From assembly GCA_964455525.1 (NCBI GenBank), contig CAYVWR010000002.1, forward strand, positions 868,001-932,000: a stretch of 64,000 nt of DNA, written 5' to 3'. A program made the translations under genes and the position numbers. A model generated the notes under the pieces. That model ran no database searches. It had not been told where the DNA came from and saw only the letters and a list, made by a program, of their open reading frames with translations. Of this stretch, positions 38,285-47,998 are shown in pieces. The stretch is from JAFDZV01 sp964455525 (GTDB taxonomy: Bacteria; Bacteroidota; Ignavibacteria; OLB7). Position 1 is the first letter of the stretch; the number at the start of each line of letters is the position of its first letter.

Positions 38285-39460
38285 TCAGCCTTCGATCTGT
38301 CGGCTGCCGCCGAACATCTGTCCGAGAGCTGCGTCGATCTTTTCGCGGATAACCTTTTCGGTGATCTCCTTGCTGGTCTCGGCGGTGACGTATTCGGCCA
38401 CGGCACGCTGGGCAACTTGGATGATATACTCGCGGTTGGCGCCGGTAAGGGCGTCGGCCATACGCTGCAGGTTGTCGGTCTGGCGCTGGATGTAATCGAC
38501 CATCGAGGCAAGATCGCGCTGCTGCTGCTGCGAGGTGCGAACAAGGTTGATAAGCTCGTACTTCTGTCCTTCGGAACTTTCCTCAAGGTTGCGCATCAGC
38601 TTGTCCATACGCTGCTCCTCTTCGGTATAGAAGAGGGTGACGGCCAGAAGGATAAGCATCGCGAACTCAAGCGTGATAGCTGCCAGAAGGATCGACGGCT
38701 GGGTCGGCGGAATGAACTTCAGACCGCGGATACCGATGATAACGATAAGGAGAGCGGCACCGCCGTAGGCAAATCCCTGAACGTTGTTTGAGTACTTCTC
38801 GGAGAAGTGGCGGGTCATATAGAGACGAAGTCCCTTGAAGACCAACAGGTGATTGCGCTTCCAGCGGCGTGCATTACGGACGTCTTCGATCTCGCTGATG
38901 ATCACCGGGCCGAACTGCTTCTCAATCGGAGTAAGATCATCCTTGGAGTTAGGTGCGGTGATTCTCTCGATCTCCTCCCGAGAGATCTTATCGCCCGTCT
39001 GTTCGTCGATACGGTTGATCGTCGAGTCGATCTCGCGCTCGATCTTGTTCGATATATAGCCGATTGGACGGGGCATCAGGGCCGTAACCAACGTAGCCAC
39101 TATGAATCCGAAGAACACCGAGAAGATACCAAAGGTAAGCCAAGGTTGAATAATGATGGGGGCTTCACCAAGACCTTCGGCGGAAACGATCCACTGGTCT
39201 GCGCCCTTCTCATAGCCCCCTTCGCTACCTGCGGTCTTGACCTGGCTGGTCATATCGAGGATAAATTCCTCCTCCTGGATAAGATCCGTATTGGCGCCGT
39301 GAGCGCGGGCACTCGGCGGGGCGAACAGACCAAGCATCGCAGACTTGAACGCTGGCCGGATGACAAAGGTCTGAAAGCAATAGGTGGCTGCTACCAGGAT
39401 AAGTAGAAAGAGCAATCCCTGTACGAGATTGCCTTTATACTTTTCGCCAATGTTGCTCAT
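38285..39460 (-). CDS. Unrecognised membrane protein with C-terminal coiled coil
   Basis: The 391-residue protein has four predicted membrane helices: about 13-34, 107-128, 230-250 and 254-278. The long polar segment between helices 2 and 3 (about 129-228) is probably cytoplasmic, and a coiled coil (about 280-385, EEQRMDKLMRNLEESSEGQK onward) follows. The last helix carries a buried acid, Glu265, in LLAAITLEFAMLILL, and the hairpin before it contains IVIIGIRGLKF. This loosely recalls the T9SS motor subunit GldL, but overall layout differs and no family is certain. Start at 39460 (MSNIGEKY) gives a clean N-terminus. Confidence 0.8.
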   Translation of the reverse strand: MSNIGEKYKGNLVQGLLFLLILVAATYCFQTFVIRPAFKSAMLGLFAPPSARAHGANTDLIQEEEFILDMTSQVKTAGSEGGYEKGADQWIVSAEGLGEAPIIIQPWLTFGIFSVFFGFIVATLVTALMPRPIGYISNKIEREIDSTINRIDEQTGDKISREEIERITAPNSKDDLTPIEKQFGPVIISEIEDVRNARRWKRNHLLVFKGLRLYMTRHFSEKYSNNVQGFAYGGAALLIVIIGIRGLKFIPPTQPSILLAAITLEFAMLILLAVTLFYTEEEQRMDKLMRNLEESSEGQKYELINLVRTSQQQQRDLASMVDYIQRQTDNLQRMADALTGANREYIIQVAQRAVAEYVTAETSKEITEKVIREKIDAALGQMFGGSRQIEG

Positions 39461-39920
39461 AGGGAATGATCCTTCAATTGAGAATAGATTCCTCCGTTGT
39501 GCTCGGGAGTGACAATCGGGATGATTAACGGAGCACAACGCCCGGAATCAGTGAGCGTTATTGAAAACGGATTGGAAATCGATGATGTAGAGAAGAAGGG
39601 TTGAGATTCTCCAACGCTAACAGTCACTGTAAGGGCGTTTAGGAGATGGTCTGTTTGAACTCGGAGGGTGGAGGGGCGATCCCTGACCGGTATGCTCCCC
39701 GAATCAAGATGAAAAATACTGCGACACTCTGTCGCAGACAACAAATTTTTTCGTTTTTCCTTGAAACTTCCCCCATATCCGTTCATCTTGTTCGTCTCTA
39801 CACGAACGAAACGGTAACCGGTTTGCTATTGGCGAGCAGATACCTATAAACTATATTGACAAGCGTTACAACTTCGATTGAAACGCCACACGTTGTTCAT
39901 TCCTTCAGGGAGTATCTTCC
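39461..39920. other. Divergent promoter region between membrane-protein gene and ssb
   Basis: No frame here is convincing; one 67-codon frame lacks any recognisable feature. This 460-base AT-richer stretch must hold the divergent promoters. A TTGACA is visible near 39857 but no matching -10 at the right spacing was found. Confidence 0.45.
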
Positions 39921-40400
39921 ATGGCACGAGGCCTCAATAAAGTAATGTTGATCGGCCACATCCAGCCGAATGACCCGGAACTTCGCTACACCCAGAACGG
40001 ACAGCCGGTTTGTACGTTCAAGTTGGTGACCGATGAGAGCTACAAGGACCGGGACGGTAACCTAGTAGAGCGTTCCGAATGGCATAATATTGTCGTCTGG
40101 GGAAAGGCTGGCGAGATCATCAGCCAGTATATGAAGAAGGGACGCCAGATCTATATCGAAGGGCGTATTCAGACCCGCAAGTATGAGGATAAGGAGGGGC
40201 AGACCCGTTATATCACCGAGATCAACGGCAGCGACTTCGCATTCCTTGATGGCGGGCGTGGCGATGGCGATCAGGGCGCGCGCCCTGCCGCAGGCGCAGG
40301 ACAGGGAGGCTCGTACTCGTCTGGCGGGTCCTCCTCGGGGGCGGCCACATCATCGCCGGTTGGCGTTTCCGATATCAACGATGATGATCTTCCGTTCTAA
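39921..40400 (+). CDS. ssb: Single-stranded DNA-binding protein
   Basis: SSB coats single-stranded DNA during replication and repair. The 159-residue protein has an N-terminal OB fold (about 1-110; GLNKVMLIGHIQPNDPELRY, SEWHNIVVWGKAGE), a Gly/Ser/Ala-rich linker (about 118-145) and the acidic tip DDDLPF that recruits partner proteins in relatives. The length is typical. It is monocistronic, with a strong terminator 22 nt after its stop, and lies divergent to the unrecognised membrane-protein gene. Confidence 0.97.
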   Translation: MARGLNKVMLIGHIQPNDPELRYTQNGQPVCTFKLVTDESYKDRDGNLVERSEWHNIVVWGKAGEIISQYMKKGRQIYIEGRIQTRKYEDKEGQTRYITEINGSDFAFLDGGRGDGDQGARPAAGAGQGGSYSSGGSSSGAATSSPVGVSDINDDDLPF

Positions 40401-40422
40401 CCAAGCAGTGCCAGAATGCTGA

Positions 40423-40460
40423 AACATAGCTCCGGAGACGCTCTCTGGAGCTATGTTTGT
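40423..40460 (+). terminator. Rho-independent terminator of ssb
   Basis: Perfect 11-bp arms AACATAGCTCC (40423-40433) and GGAGCTATGTT (40447-40457), with further inner pairing, are followed by TTTGTT. Confidence 0.9.
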
Positions 40461-40603
40461 TATGGCTCGAACTATGTACGATAGTTCCGCACAGGCTGCT
40501 ACTGCAGCGCCGCTCCGATGTGTCGTGGTGTTATACTGCGTGCCCCGGATGCCCCGCTGGTTATGCCGCCCCTTTCCTGAACAGTTGGAGCAGAGATCGT
40601 TTC

Positions 40604-41554
40604 ATGGCAATATCCAGATCGCAGGAGATTCGCGTTGGTGTGGTGTCGGTGCTTGCAGTGATCCTTCTGATCGGCGGCATTATCTGGGGAAAGGGGAGCG
40701 GTGGCATAGGAAGACAGGATAGAGCCATCCAGATGAGCTTCCCAAGTGCCGCAGGGGTGGATGTTGGCGCCCCGATCACTGTGAAAGGAGTGCGCAAGGG
40801 AACCGTTACCGGCCTTGATGTACGCCCCGATGAGGTGCGTATCACTGCTATGGTGTCCTCCAGCGTCCCATTGTATAGCGATGCCCTGGCCAGCCTTCAG
40901 ATGCTTGAGGTGACAGGAGGAAAGAAGATCGAGCTGCTGCCGGGCGATCTGCGCGACCCGCTTCCGGCCGATGCCGTGATTCCAGGGTCGGTGCAAGGGG
41001 ATATCTCGGCGTTGCTTGCCGATGTCGGGGAGATCAGCGTACGCGCCAAAATGATTCTGCTGCGGATCGATTCGGCAATGGCAGGCGTCAATGGCATGCT
41101 CGCCTCCCCTGAATTGCAGACGGGGCTGAAAACCACACTCTCGAACCTTGAGGCCACCAGCCTTGCCGCCCGCGAGATCGCTGTGGGGAATAAGGTGACC
41201 ATCAATCGGACCGTTGCCAATATCGACCATGCCGTTGTTCAGCTTCGCGAGCTGGTCGATCGTACCCGCCCCGGCGTCGATCGTATGCTTGCAGCAGCCG
41301 AGGGGGCCGCTGTTGATGCACGCCAGGCGATCGTTCATGCCGATAGCACGCTTCACCGTGTTGATACCTTGCTTGCAGGGCTGGATGCCATTGCCAGCGA
41401 TGTCCGCAATGGCCGGGGGGCGATAAGCAAGCTCCTGTACGACCAATCGTTTGCAAACGAGCTGGACAGTACTCTTCGGGCCGTTCAGTCGCTTATCAAG
41501 GATATCGAACGCTCGGGCGTCAGGACACGAATCAATATCGGGTTCGGCAACTAG
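40604..41554 (+). CDS. MlaD/Mce-family protein, orphan
   Basis: The predicted 316-residue protein has one N-terminal membrane helix (about 11-30, VGVVSVLAVILLIGGIIW) and an MCE domain (about 38-120; FPSAAGVDVGAPITVKGVRKG). The C-terminal half is helical and likely periplasmic. MlaD-type proteins ferry phospholipids across the periplasm with MlaE and MlaF, but neither partner is near here, so it may use distant ones. The start at 40604 (MAISRSQEIRV) matches the usual family N-terminus; the longer frame overlaps the ssb terminator. Confidence 0.88.
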   Translation: MAISRSQEIRVGVVSVLAVILLIGGIIWGKGSGGIGRQDRAIQMSFPSAAGVDVGAPITVKGVRKGTVTGLDVRPDEVRITAMVSSSVPLYSDALASLQMLEVTGGKKIELLPGDLRDPLPADAVIPGSVQGDISALLADVGEISVRAKMILLRIDSAMAGVNGMLASPELQTGLKTTLSNLEATSLAAREIAVGNKVTINRTVANIDHAVVQLRELVDRTRPGVDRMLAAAEGAAVDARQAIVHADSTLHRVDTLLAGLDAIASDVRNGRGAISKLLYDQSFANELDSTLRAVQSLIKDIERSGVRTRINIGFGN

Positions 41555-41617
41555 GCCGGGGGGCAGGTGTGCGCGTGCCGCCGGACTATCATCGTGCCGA
41601 CGGATTTCCAGGAAATG

Positions 41618-41657
41618 AGAACGGCCCGTGGATATTTGGGATTCCACGGGCCGTTCT
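41618..41657. terminator. Bidirectional terminator between mlaD-like and aminotransferase genes
   Basis: Perfect 15-bp arms AGAACGGCCCGTGGA and TCCACGGGCCGTTCT enclose a 10-nt loop. It sits between two convergent genes. Only a short T-rich stretch follows on each side. Confidence 0.8.
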
Positions 41658-41721
41658 GCTGCCATCGTTGGCGTATCAAGCTGTGCTGCGGCGGCCTGTG
41701 CCATACGGGCACTGTCTAGCC

Positions 41722-42975
41722 TCAGCTTCGCAGCCTGTCCAGACCTCGCCTGATCCTTGCGACACCTTCAACGATGTCCTGTTCCGAACATGCATAGGAG
41801 AGCCTGATGCCGGCCGGATCGCCGAATGCGGAACCGGGAACCGTGGCGATATGATGCTCTCGCAGAAGATAGCGTGCAAGCTGCACGTCGTCCGGCGCCT
41901 GATCGCAGAAGTAGGCGCGGACGTCGATAAAGAGATAGAATGCCCCATCGGGGCGGGGGAACGAGACGTCCGGGATCTCCGATACCAGCCCGGAGATCAG
42001 CTCGCGACGTCGTGCAAAGGCCGCCACCATCGTCTCGACTTCATCGGTAACCTGGGTCAGCGCGGCCAGTGCGGCCCGCTGGCTGATCGAGGCCGGATTT
42101 GATGTGACCTGGCTTTGCATGCGCGAGGCTGCGGCGATCACATCGCTGGGGCCTCGCATATAGCCGATGCGCCAGCCTGTCATCGAAAATGCCTTCGAGA
42201 CGCCGTTGACGGTGATGGCAAGATCGCGAAGGGAGGGAACCGAGCCAATCGAGAAATGGCGATTGCCATCGTAGACGATCTTCTCGTACAGCTCATCGGA
42301 GATAACGTAGATCCCCGCCTCGGCTATCGCTTCGGCCATCTCCCGCAGTTCATCAGGGCTGTACATCACCCCGGTCGGGTTCGATGGGGAGTTCAGGATG
42401 ATGGCGCGGGTGCGAGGGGTAATCGCCATGCGCAGCCGTGCCGCATCGATCTTGTAGCGCTCCTCGGGCGATGTCGGGATTACCACCGGAATCCCCCCGG
42501 CAAGCCGTACAAGTTCCGGGTAGCTTGTCCAGTATGGAGCCTGTAGGATCACCTCGTCCCCATCGTCCACAATGGACATCAGGGCATTGAAGATCGAGTG
42601 TTTGCCCCCAACGGATATCAGTACCTCGGATGGCTCGGTGGGGATATCGTTCTCCCGCGTAAATTTTTCGGCGGCAGCCCTGCGAAGCTCGGGTATCCCC
42701 TCGGATTGGGTGTACCGGGTGAAATTCCCTTCAATCGCCGCTATGCCCGCCTCCTTTATGATGTCAGGCGTCGGGAAATCCGGTTCCCCCGTTGAGAAGG
42801 AGACGATATGGATTCCCTCCGCCTGCATCCGTTTGGCTTCGGCGGCAACTGCCAGCGTAGCCGATTCGCCGACCGCCGAGGCCCGTTGCGAGAGCCGCCG
42901 GTGTAGAGTGCCGGGGGTGGGATGCCCGGCTGTACGTTTTGCTGGTTCGTCAGTATTCTCTGCGAGTAGTTCCAT
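41722..42975 (-). CDS. Class I/II pyridoxal-phosphate aminotransferase, aspartate-type
   Basis: The 417-residue protein is a fold-type I aminotransferase, probably aspartate:2-oxoglutarate. Features are FSTGEPDFPTPDIIKEAG near residue 60, the NSPSNPTG loop, the PLP Lys in VNGVSKAFSMTGWRIGY near residue 256, and the C-terminal Arg region RLSYACSEQDI. About 30 extra N-terminal residues precede the conserved RASAVGESATLAV, so the true start could lie slightly downstream. It follows dnaE by 88 nt on the same strand and may be co-transcribed. Confidence 0.92.
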   Translation of the reverse strand: MELLAENTDEPAKRTAGHPTPGTLHRRLSQRASAVGESATLAVAAEAKRMQAEGIHIVSFSTGEPDFPTPDIIKEAGIAAIEGNFTRYTQSEGIPELRRAAAEKFTRENDIPTEPSEVLISVGGKHSIFNALMSIVDDGDEVILQAPYWTSYPELVRLAGGIPVVIPTSPEERYKIDAARLRMAITPRTRAIILNSPSNPTGVMYSPDELREMAEAIAEAGIYVISDELYEKIVYDGNRHFSIGSVPSLRDLAITVNGVSKAFSMTGWRIGYMRGPSDVIAAASRMQSQVTSNPASISQRAALAALTQVTDEVETMVAAFARRRELISGLVSEIPDVSFPRPDGAFYLFIDVRAYFCDQAPDDVQLARYLLREHHIATVPGSAFGDPAGIRLSYACSEQDIVEGVARIRRGLDRLRS

Positions 42976-43063
42976 AGCTGAAATGGCGGATGTGTGCTCC
43001 GCCGGATCGTTGAGATATTGCCATATACCGATGGCCTGCGGCCTCGGCTTCTTCTGCTGGTCG

Positions 43064-46000
43064 CTATTTGCCGAGCAGCTTCACATATTGCCGACCAAAG
43101 ATATCGGTCAGTCCGTCGATCAGGTCCGTGCTCGGGGTTACCATATATCGGCGGGAGACCCATTTGCTGACAAGTTCACGTTCCTCGTTGTAGATTCTGA
43201 AGATGCACTGAAGCTCTCCCTGGTTCCGTTTGAAGAGATCCTGGGTTCGTTGTGCCGCATCAGGCGCGATCTGGTCCAGAAGCACTTCCACGGCCAGAGC
43301 ATTGGCAAACCGTGCTCGTGCCTGCTCCATCGGGATTACATCGTCGGCGATGATCTTTACCCCGTCGCTGCCATTGAGTTCCGCCTTGCCGATCACAAAC
43401 ACCATTTCGCCCACGCTGAGCACCGGCGCAAACCGCCTGTAGGAATCGCTCCAGAAGATGCATTCGGCCTTGCCGCTGAAGTCCTCGATCGTCACAAATG
43501 CTATCTGGTTCTCACGGCGATCAAGCTTTGTCCGTACCGCCGAGATGATGCCGCATGCACGAATCGGCGCGCTGAAATCGGCCGATTCGTCCACTTCGCC
43601 CAGTTTGATCTGTGCGAAGGATTCCACGTCGAGCGCGTAATGCTCCAGCGGATGGCCGCTCACATAGAAGTTGAGCACATCCTTCTCGCGGCGTAGCATC
43701 TCCATACGCGGCCATTCATCCACAGGGCGAAGGTTAGGTTCCGGGATGTTCGGCGCTTTTCCCGAATCGTCCATAACGGCAAACAGTGAGTCCATGCCGC
43801 TTGCTGCGGAGCTTGCGCAGGCCGTCGCATACTGGATTGCCGCATCGAGCGCTTCGCAAATCTGATGGCGGTTCGGGTGAATCGAGTCGAACGCCCCGGA
43901 GAGCACAAGGCTTTCCATAAGACGTTTGTTGACAAGCGATGTGCCGCTCAGGCGTTTTGTGAAGTTGAAGATCGAGGTGAAGGGGCCCTCCTTCTCCCGC
44001 TGTTTCAGGATCTCCGCCACTGCGCTTGCCCCAACATTACGGATGGCCGCCATGCCAAACCGTATGCCATGATCGGTCACCGAGAAGTCGATCAACGATT
44101 CATTGACGTCGGGGGGGAGAACCTTGATATCGAACTTCCGGCATTCCTCGATCAGCTTCACCACTTTTGCCAGATCGCCCGATTCAGCGGTCATGTTGGC
44201 TGCCAGGAATTCCGCCGTATAGTTTGCCTTCAGGTAGGCCGTCTGATAGGCCAGATAGGCATAGGCTGCCGAGTGCGACTTGTTGAAGCCGTAATCGGCG
44301 AACTTCACCATCATGTCCCAGATCTCGTTGGCCGTCTTCTTGTCGATGCTGTTCTTGGTGCATCCCTCGAAGTAGCTCCCCTTCATCTGCTCCATGTACT
44401 GGATCTGCTTCTTTCCCATGGCGCGGCGAAGCGTATCGGCCTGTGCCAGGGTGAAGCCGCCGAGTTGCTGGGCGATCTGCATGATCTGCTCCTGGTAGAC
44501 GCAGATGCCATAGGTCCTGCCGAGGATCGGTTCCAGCTTCTGATGCAGATACTCGATCGGTTTGCGCCCCCACTTGCGATCGATAAAGTCCGGGATGTTC
44601 TCCATCGGGCCAGGGCGATACAGCGCGTTCATGGCGATCAGATCCTCCAGGACGCTCGGCTTCAGATCCTTGAGGTATTCCTGCATCGGGACCGATTCAA
44701 ACTGGAACACAGCGGTGGTAAGCCCCTTGCCCACAAGATCGTAGGTTGGCTGGTCATCCAGCGGTATGGCATCGATATCGATCGTGATGCCATGCCGTTG
44801 CTCGATCAGCAGCAACGTATTGTCGATGATCGTCAGCGTGCGCAGGCCCAGGAAGTCCATCTTCAGAAGCCCGGCATCCTCCAGATCGTTCATCGTATAC
44901 TGGGAGGCAAGGCCGGAGTCCGGGGTTTTGTACAGAGGAATGTATTCCTCCAGCGGCCCTGGCGCTATCACCACGCCGGCGGCGTGGAGCGATGCATTGC
45001 GGCAGAAGCCCTCAAGCACCAGCGAGTATTCGATAAGCTTTTTGATCTGCGGATCGGTCGATTCCTGCACCCATCGTAGCTCCGGCCCCTGGATCGCCTC
45101 GGCAAGCGGCGTCACACGGCCGAACTTGACGGTGATCTTGTCGGTGATGGAGTTGATGGTGCTGAGCGGGATGCCAAGCACACGTCCCACATCCTTGAGC
45201 ACTGCTCGCGATGAAAGCGTTCCAAAGGTGATGATCTGTGCCACCGCGTCGTGGCCGTATTTCTCCTTCACGTAATCGATCACGACGTCGCGCTTGTTAT
45301 CGGCGAAATCGACGTCGATATCAGGCATCGAGACACGGTCGGGGTTCAGGAACCGCTCGAAGAGGAGATCGTACTTGATCGGATCGATATTGGTGATCCC
45401 CATGGCGTATGCGGCTATGCTTCCGGCCGCGCTGCCACGGCCAGGGCCTACGCTTACGCCACGATCCCGTGCGGCGCGGATAAAGTCCTGCACGATAAGG
45501 AAGTAGCCGGAGTAGCCCATGCGGGTGATAACGTCCAGCTCGAATGTCGTGCGCTCCTTGATGTCCTCGGTGAGGCTCGTATACCGCTTCTCGATTCCCT
45601 GCCAGGTGATCTCGCGAAGGTATTCATCCAGATTGCTGGCCGATGATTCGCTCGGGATGGGGAACTGTGGCATATACAGCTCCTTTGGCATCTCGAAATC
45701 GCAGCGCTCGGCGATTGCTACCGTGTTTTCGATGGCGCCGGGCAGATGCCCCAGGAGCTTTGCCATCTCATCGGCCGTCTTGAAGTAATAGTTCTGCGTG
45801 CCGTAGCGGAGCTCGTTCTCCACATCAACCCTGACGCCGTTCTTCGAGGCATCGCGGATGTGGAGCAGGACGTTGTGGGCCACGGCATGTTCCTGCCTGA
45901 TATAATGGCAGTCGTTTGTTGCCACCAGCGGGATGCCGAGTTCTTTTGCCAAGATCGGCATCCCTTCAAGCACCGGTTTATCAACCGGGATGCCGTGGTC

Positions 46001-46543
46001 CTGTACTTCAAGGAAAAAATCGCTGCCAAAAAGCTCGCGATACCAGATCGCCGCCTCGCGCGCTGCTTCAAGATCCTCGTTCACCAGATGAGCCGATACT
46101 ACCCCGCCCGCGCATGCCGACAGGGCGATAAGCCCTTCATGGTGCTCTTCAAGCAGTTCCCGGTCGATACGTGGTTTGTAGTAGTAGCCCTCGGTGTGCG
46201 CACGGCTGGTAAGCTTGTTCAGGGTCTTGTACCCTTCGTAGTTCTTTGCCAGAAGCACAAGATGAAAATAATTGCGCTTCTTGTTGCTCTTGCCAACCGT
46301 ATTGAGCTGCTTATTGATACGAGAGCCGTCGGCCACATACATTTCGCAGCCGATGATCGGTTTCACCCCTGCCTTTTTCGCCTTTTTGTAGAACTCGAAT
46401 GAGCCGAATGTGACGCCGTGATCGGTGAGCGCAACGGCTGGCATGTTGTTCTCGGCCGCGGCTTTCACCAGCGTGTCGATCTTGCAGGCGCCGTCGAGCA
46501 GAGAGTAATGGGTGTGGTTATGCAGATGTATAAATTCAGGCAT
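43064..46543 (-). CDS. dnaE: DNA polymerase III alpha subunit
   Basis: DnaE is the replicative polymerase. The 1,159-residue protein begins with a PHP domain (EFIHLHNHTHYSLLDGACK), then the C-family polymerase core with catalytic Asp in SMPDIDVDFADNKRD, the helix-hairpin-helix region and a C-terminal OB fold (GIISAVRTKLDRRENQIAF) with a tau-contact tail. This is the usual order. The start at 46543 (MPEFIHLHNH) was chosen because the PHP fold starts there; 26 additional upstream codons look non-coding. A long plus-strand frame opposite it is a shadow. Confidence 0.97.
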   Translation of the reverse strand: MPEFIHLHNHTHYSLLDGACKIDTLVKAAAENNMPAVALTDHGVTFGSFEFYKKAKKAGVKPIIGCEMYVADGSRINKQLNTVGKSNKKRNYFHLVLLAKNYEGYKTLNKLTSRAHTEGYYYKPRIDRELLEEHHEGLIALSACAGGVVSAHLVNEDLEAAREAAIWYRELFGSDFFLEVQDHGIPVDKPVLEGMPILAKELGIPLVATNDCHYIRQEHAVAHNVLLHIRDASKNGVRVDVENELRYGTQNYYFKTADEMAKLLGHLPGAIENTVAIAERCDFEMPKELYMPQFPIPSESSASNLDEYLREITWQGIEKRYTSLTEDIKERTTFELDVITRMGYSGYFLIVQDFIRAARDRGVSVGPGRGSAAGSIAAYAMGITNIDPIKYDLLFERFLNPDRVSMPDIDVDFADNKRDVVIDYVKEKYGHDAVAQIITFGTLSSRAVLKDVGRVLGIPLSTINSITDKITVKFGRVTPLAEAIQGPELRWVQESTDPQIKKLIEYSLVLEGFCRNASLHAAGVVIAPGPLEEYIPLYKTPDSGLASQYTMNDLEDAGLLKMDFLGLRTLTIIDNTLLLIEQRHGITIDIDAIPLDDQPTYDLVGKGLTTAVFQFESVPMQEYLKDLKPSVLEDLIAMNALYRPGPMENIPDFIDRKWGRKPIEYLHQKLEPILGRTYGICVYQEQIMQIAQQLGGFTLAQADTLRRAMGKKQIQYMEQMKGSYFEGCTKNSIDKKTANEIWDMMVKFADYGFNKSHSAAYAYLAYQTAYLKANYTAEFLAANMTAESGDLAKVVKLIEECRKFDIKVLPPDVNESLIDFSVTDHGIRFGMAAIRNVGASAVAEILKQREKEGPFTSIFNFTKRLSGTSLVNKRLMESLVLSGAFDSIHPNRHQICEALDAAIQYATACASSAASGMDSLFAVMDDSGKAPNIPEPNLRPVDEWPRMEMLRREKDVLNFYVSGHPLEHYALDVESFAQIKLGEVDESADFSAPIRACGIISAVRTKLDRRENQIAFVTIEDFSGKAECIFWSDSYRRFAPVLSVGEMVFVIGKAELNGSDGVKIIADDVIPMEQARARFANALAVEVLLDQIAPDAAQRTQDLFKRNQGELQCIFRIYNEERELVSKWVSRRYMVTPSTDLIDGLTDIFGRQYVKLLGK

Positions 46544-46819
46544 CGTAGAGACCGAGCAGAGAGAGTGCGGGTTCCAGAGAGCGGACCTGCATGTGCGATG
46601 AGAGTTGAGTCCGAAATGCAAGTTAGGAAGAACACGGCATCTTCCCGCATCCCTGTGGAGGTGCAGCCGAATGCCGGGCGGCTTGCGGGAGAACCGTGCT
46701 GCCCGGCATAGAGGTGCTATCAGAGGATGAGCACGGCGCCCCCTCTGCTTCTGATGTGGTGCTTCGGAAGCACTGCCAGACAGTTGCAGGGGAGAGGCCG
46801 GTGGAGCACGGCCGTGGCG

Positions 46820-47338
46820 CTACTGCACATTTCGTAGCTCGAACAGGAACGTTCGTATGCCACGATTTTTGCTGTTCTCGAACTCGCCGATCTTCGTCAT
46901 GCCGATCCTCTCTGCCACGCGACGCGATGCCTCGTGGTCATGGGCCATATTGGCGTGCAATGCCGGCAGGCCAAGCGTCCGTAGCCCGTGATCCCGCACT
47001 GCCGCGGCAGCCTCGGTTGCAAAGCCTTGGCCCCAGAAGGGATGGTGAAGAATATAACCGATGTCGTATACCTCGCGGGCATCGACGACCGAAGGGACGA
47101 TGCCGCAATCGCCAACCATCATGCCGTTCTCCTTCAGGATGATCGCGTACCGGCCGAAGCCAACGTCCTGATAGTGGCGCAGGTTCCGCTCGATCCATTC
47201 ACAAGACTCGTCGCGGGTGAATGGGCGTGGCCAGAAACGCATCGTAAGGGGATCGGAAAGAATAGGATACAACTGCTCGATATCCGCCGTGACAAGCTGG
47301 CGAAGACGCAGGCGGGGGGTCTCGATTTCTGTATGCAT
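46820..47338 (-). CDS. GNAT-family N-acetyltransferase (RimJ/RimL-like)
   Basis: The predicted 172-residue protein transfers acetyl from acetyl-CoA to an amine. It matches the RimJ/RimL type of GNAT: ETPRLRLRQLVTADIEQLYP at the N-terminus, the CoA-binding loop HHPFWGQGFATEAAAAV near residue 105, and HANMAHDHEASRRVAERIGM at the C-terminus. Start codon ATG at 47338 was preferred over one 12 nt upstream. Substrate may be a ribosomal protein or a small amine; the sequence does not decide. Single gene on the minus strand. Confidence 0.9.
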   Translation of the reverse strand: MHTEIETPRLRLRQLVTADIEQLYPILSDPLTMRFWPRPFTRDESCEWIERNLRHYQDVGFGRYAIILKENGMMVGDCGIVPSVVDAREVYDIGYILHHPFWGQGFATEAAAAVRDHGLRTLGLPALHANMAHDHEASRRVAERIGMTKIGEFENSKNRGIRTFLFELRNVQ

Positions 47339-47434
47339 TGCCGTGATCAAAGGCTGTTTGTGCGTTGTTGCTGCATGGTTTTACAATATGCCGGTTGTTT
47401 TCCATCCGTGCCAAGGAATATCTTCCGCCCAGTT

Positions 47435-47794
47435 ATGCGATCGCTTCTCCATATCATCATTCTGGTTGCATTTGTGCTCTACGCCGAAAGCACTGCGGTG
47501 ATGTGGGGCCTGTACGCTCTGTTCGATGACGATGTTGCGGCCTATTTCTGCGAGAATTCGAGCAACCCTGCCTGTCATGGGCGCTGCCATGTTGTCAAGA
47601 CCACAAGCAAGGCCGAGAACGATCGTGCGCGAGGACCGGAGATTGATCTTCCCAAGACGCTTCCGTTTATCGCAACAAGCACCACTATCGTTGTTGTTTC
47701 TTCGGTAGTCCATGCTACCGGCGTTCTTAGCGATCCATTACTTTCGGCTGGTTTCCCCACCCCCATCTACCACCCTCCGGTTCATCTCTCCTAG
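47435..47794 (+). CDS. Small secreted or membrane-anchored Cys/His-motif protein
   Basis: The 119-residue protein starts with a hydrophobic signal or anchor (MRSLLHIIILVAFVLYAEST). It then has Cys39 and the motif NPACHGRCHVVK (Cys47, His48, Cys51, His52), and ends with IYHPPVHLS. This matches, from memory, a Bacteroidota family with the pattern NKxxxxCNGKCHL and a C-terminal FHPP, often beside metal-uptake genes, which suggests binding of copper or another soft metal. The next gene encodes an outer-membrane-type protein with its own CxxCxC motif. The frame extends upstream over the acetyltransferase gene, but only the part from 47435 looks coding. Confidence 0.75.
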   Translation: MRSLLHIIILVAFVLYAESTAVMWGLYALFDDDVAAYFCENSSNPACHGRCHVVKTTSKAENDRARGPEIDLPKTLPFIATSTTIVVVSSVVHATGVLSDPLLSAGFPTPIYHPPVHLS

Positions 47795-47998
47795 GATACC
47801 CCTACCCAGGCTTGTGCCGTGCCCTATGGTCCCGGACGATGCCGGCTGTTGCCACATCCTGGCATCTGCCTGCTGATCCCGTGTGCCCGGTGCCGTAGGC
47901 GTGCGCTCCATGCCGACAGGCAGATCGTTTGATATGCCCTGTGCCGCTGTTGTTCCTAAACCCTTCCAGACTAACCTCTCGATAATCGATCAACCAGC

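Noticed and set aside
43865..45079. Long open frame (404 codons) on the plus strand opposite dnaE
   Set aside because: It is fully antisense to DnaE, whose motifs are clear; its product has no recognisable domain. Long antisense frames are common in GC-rich genes.
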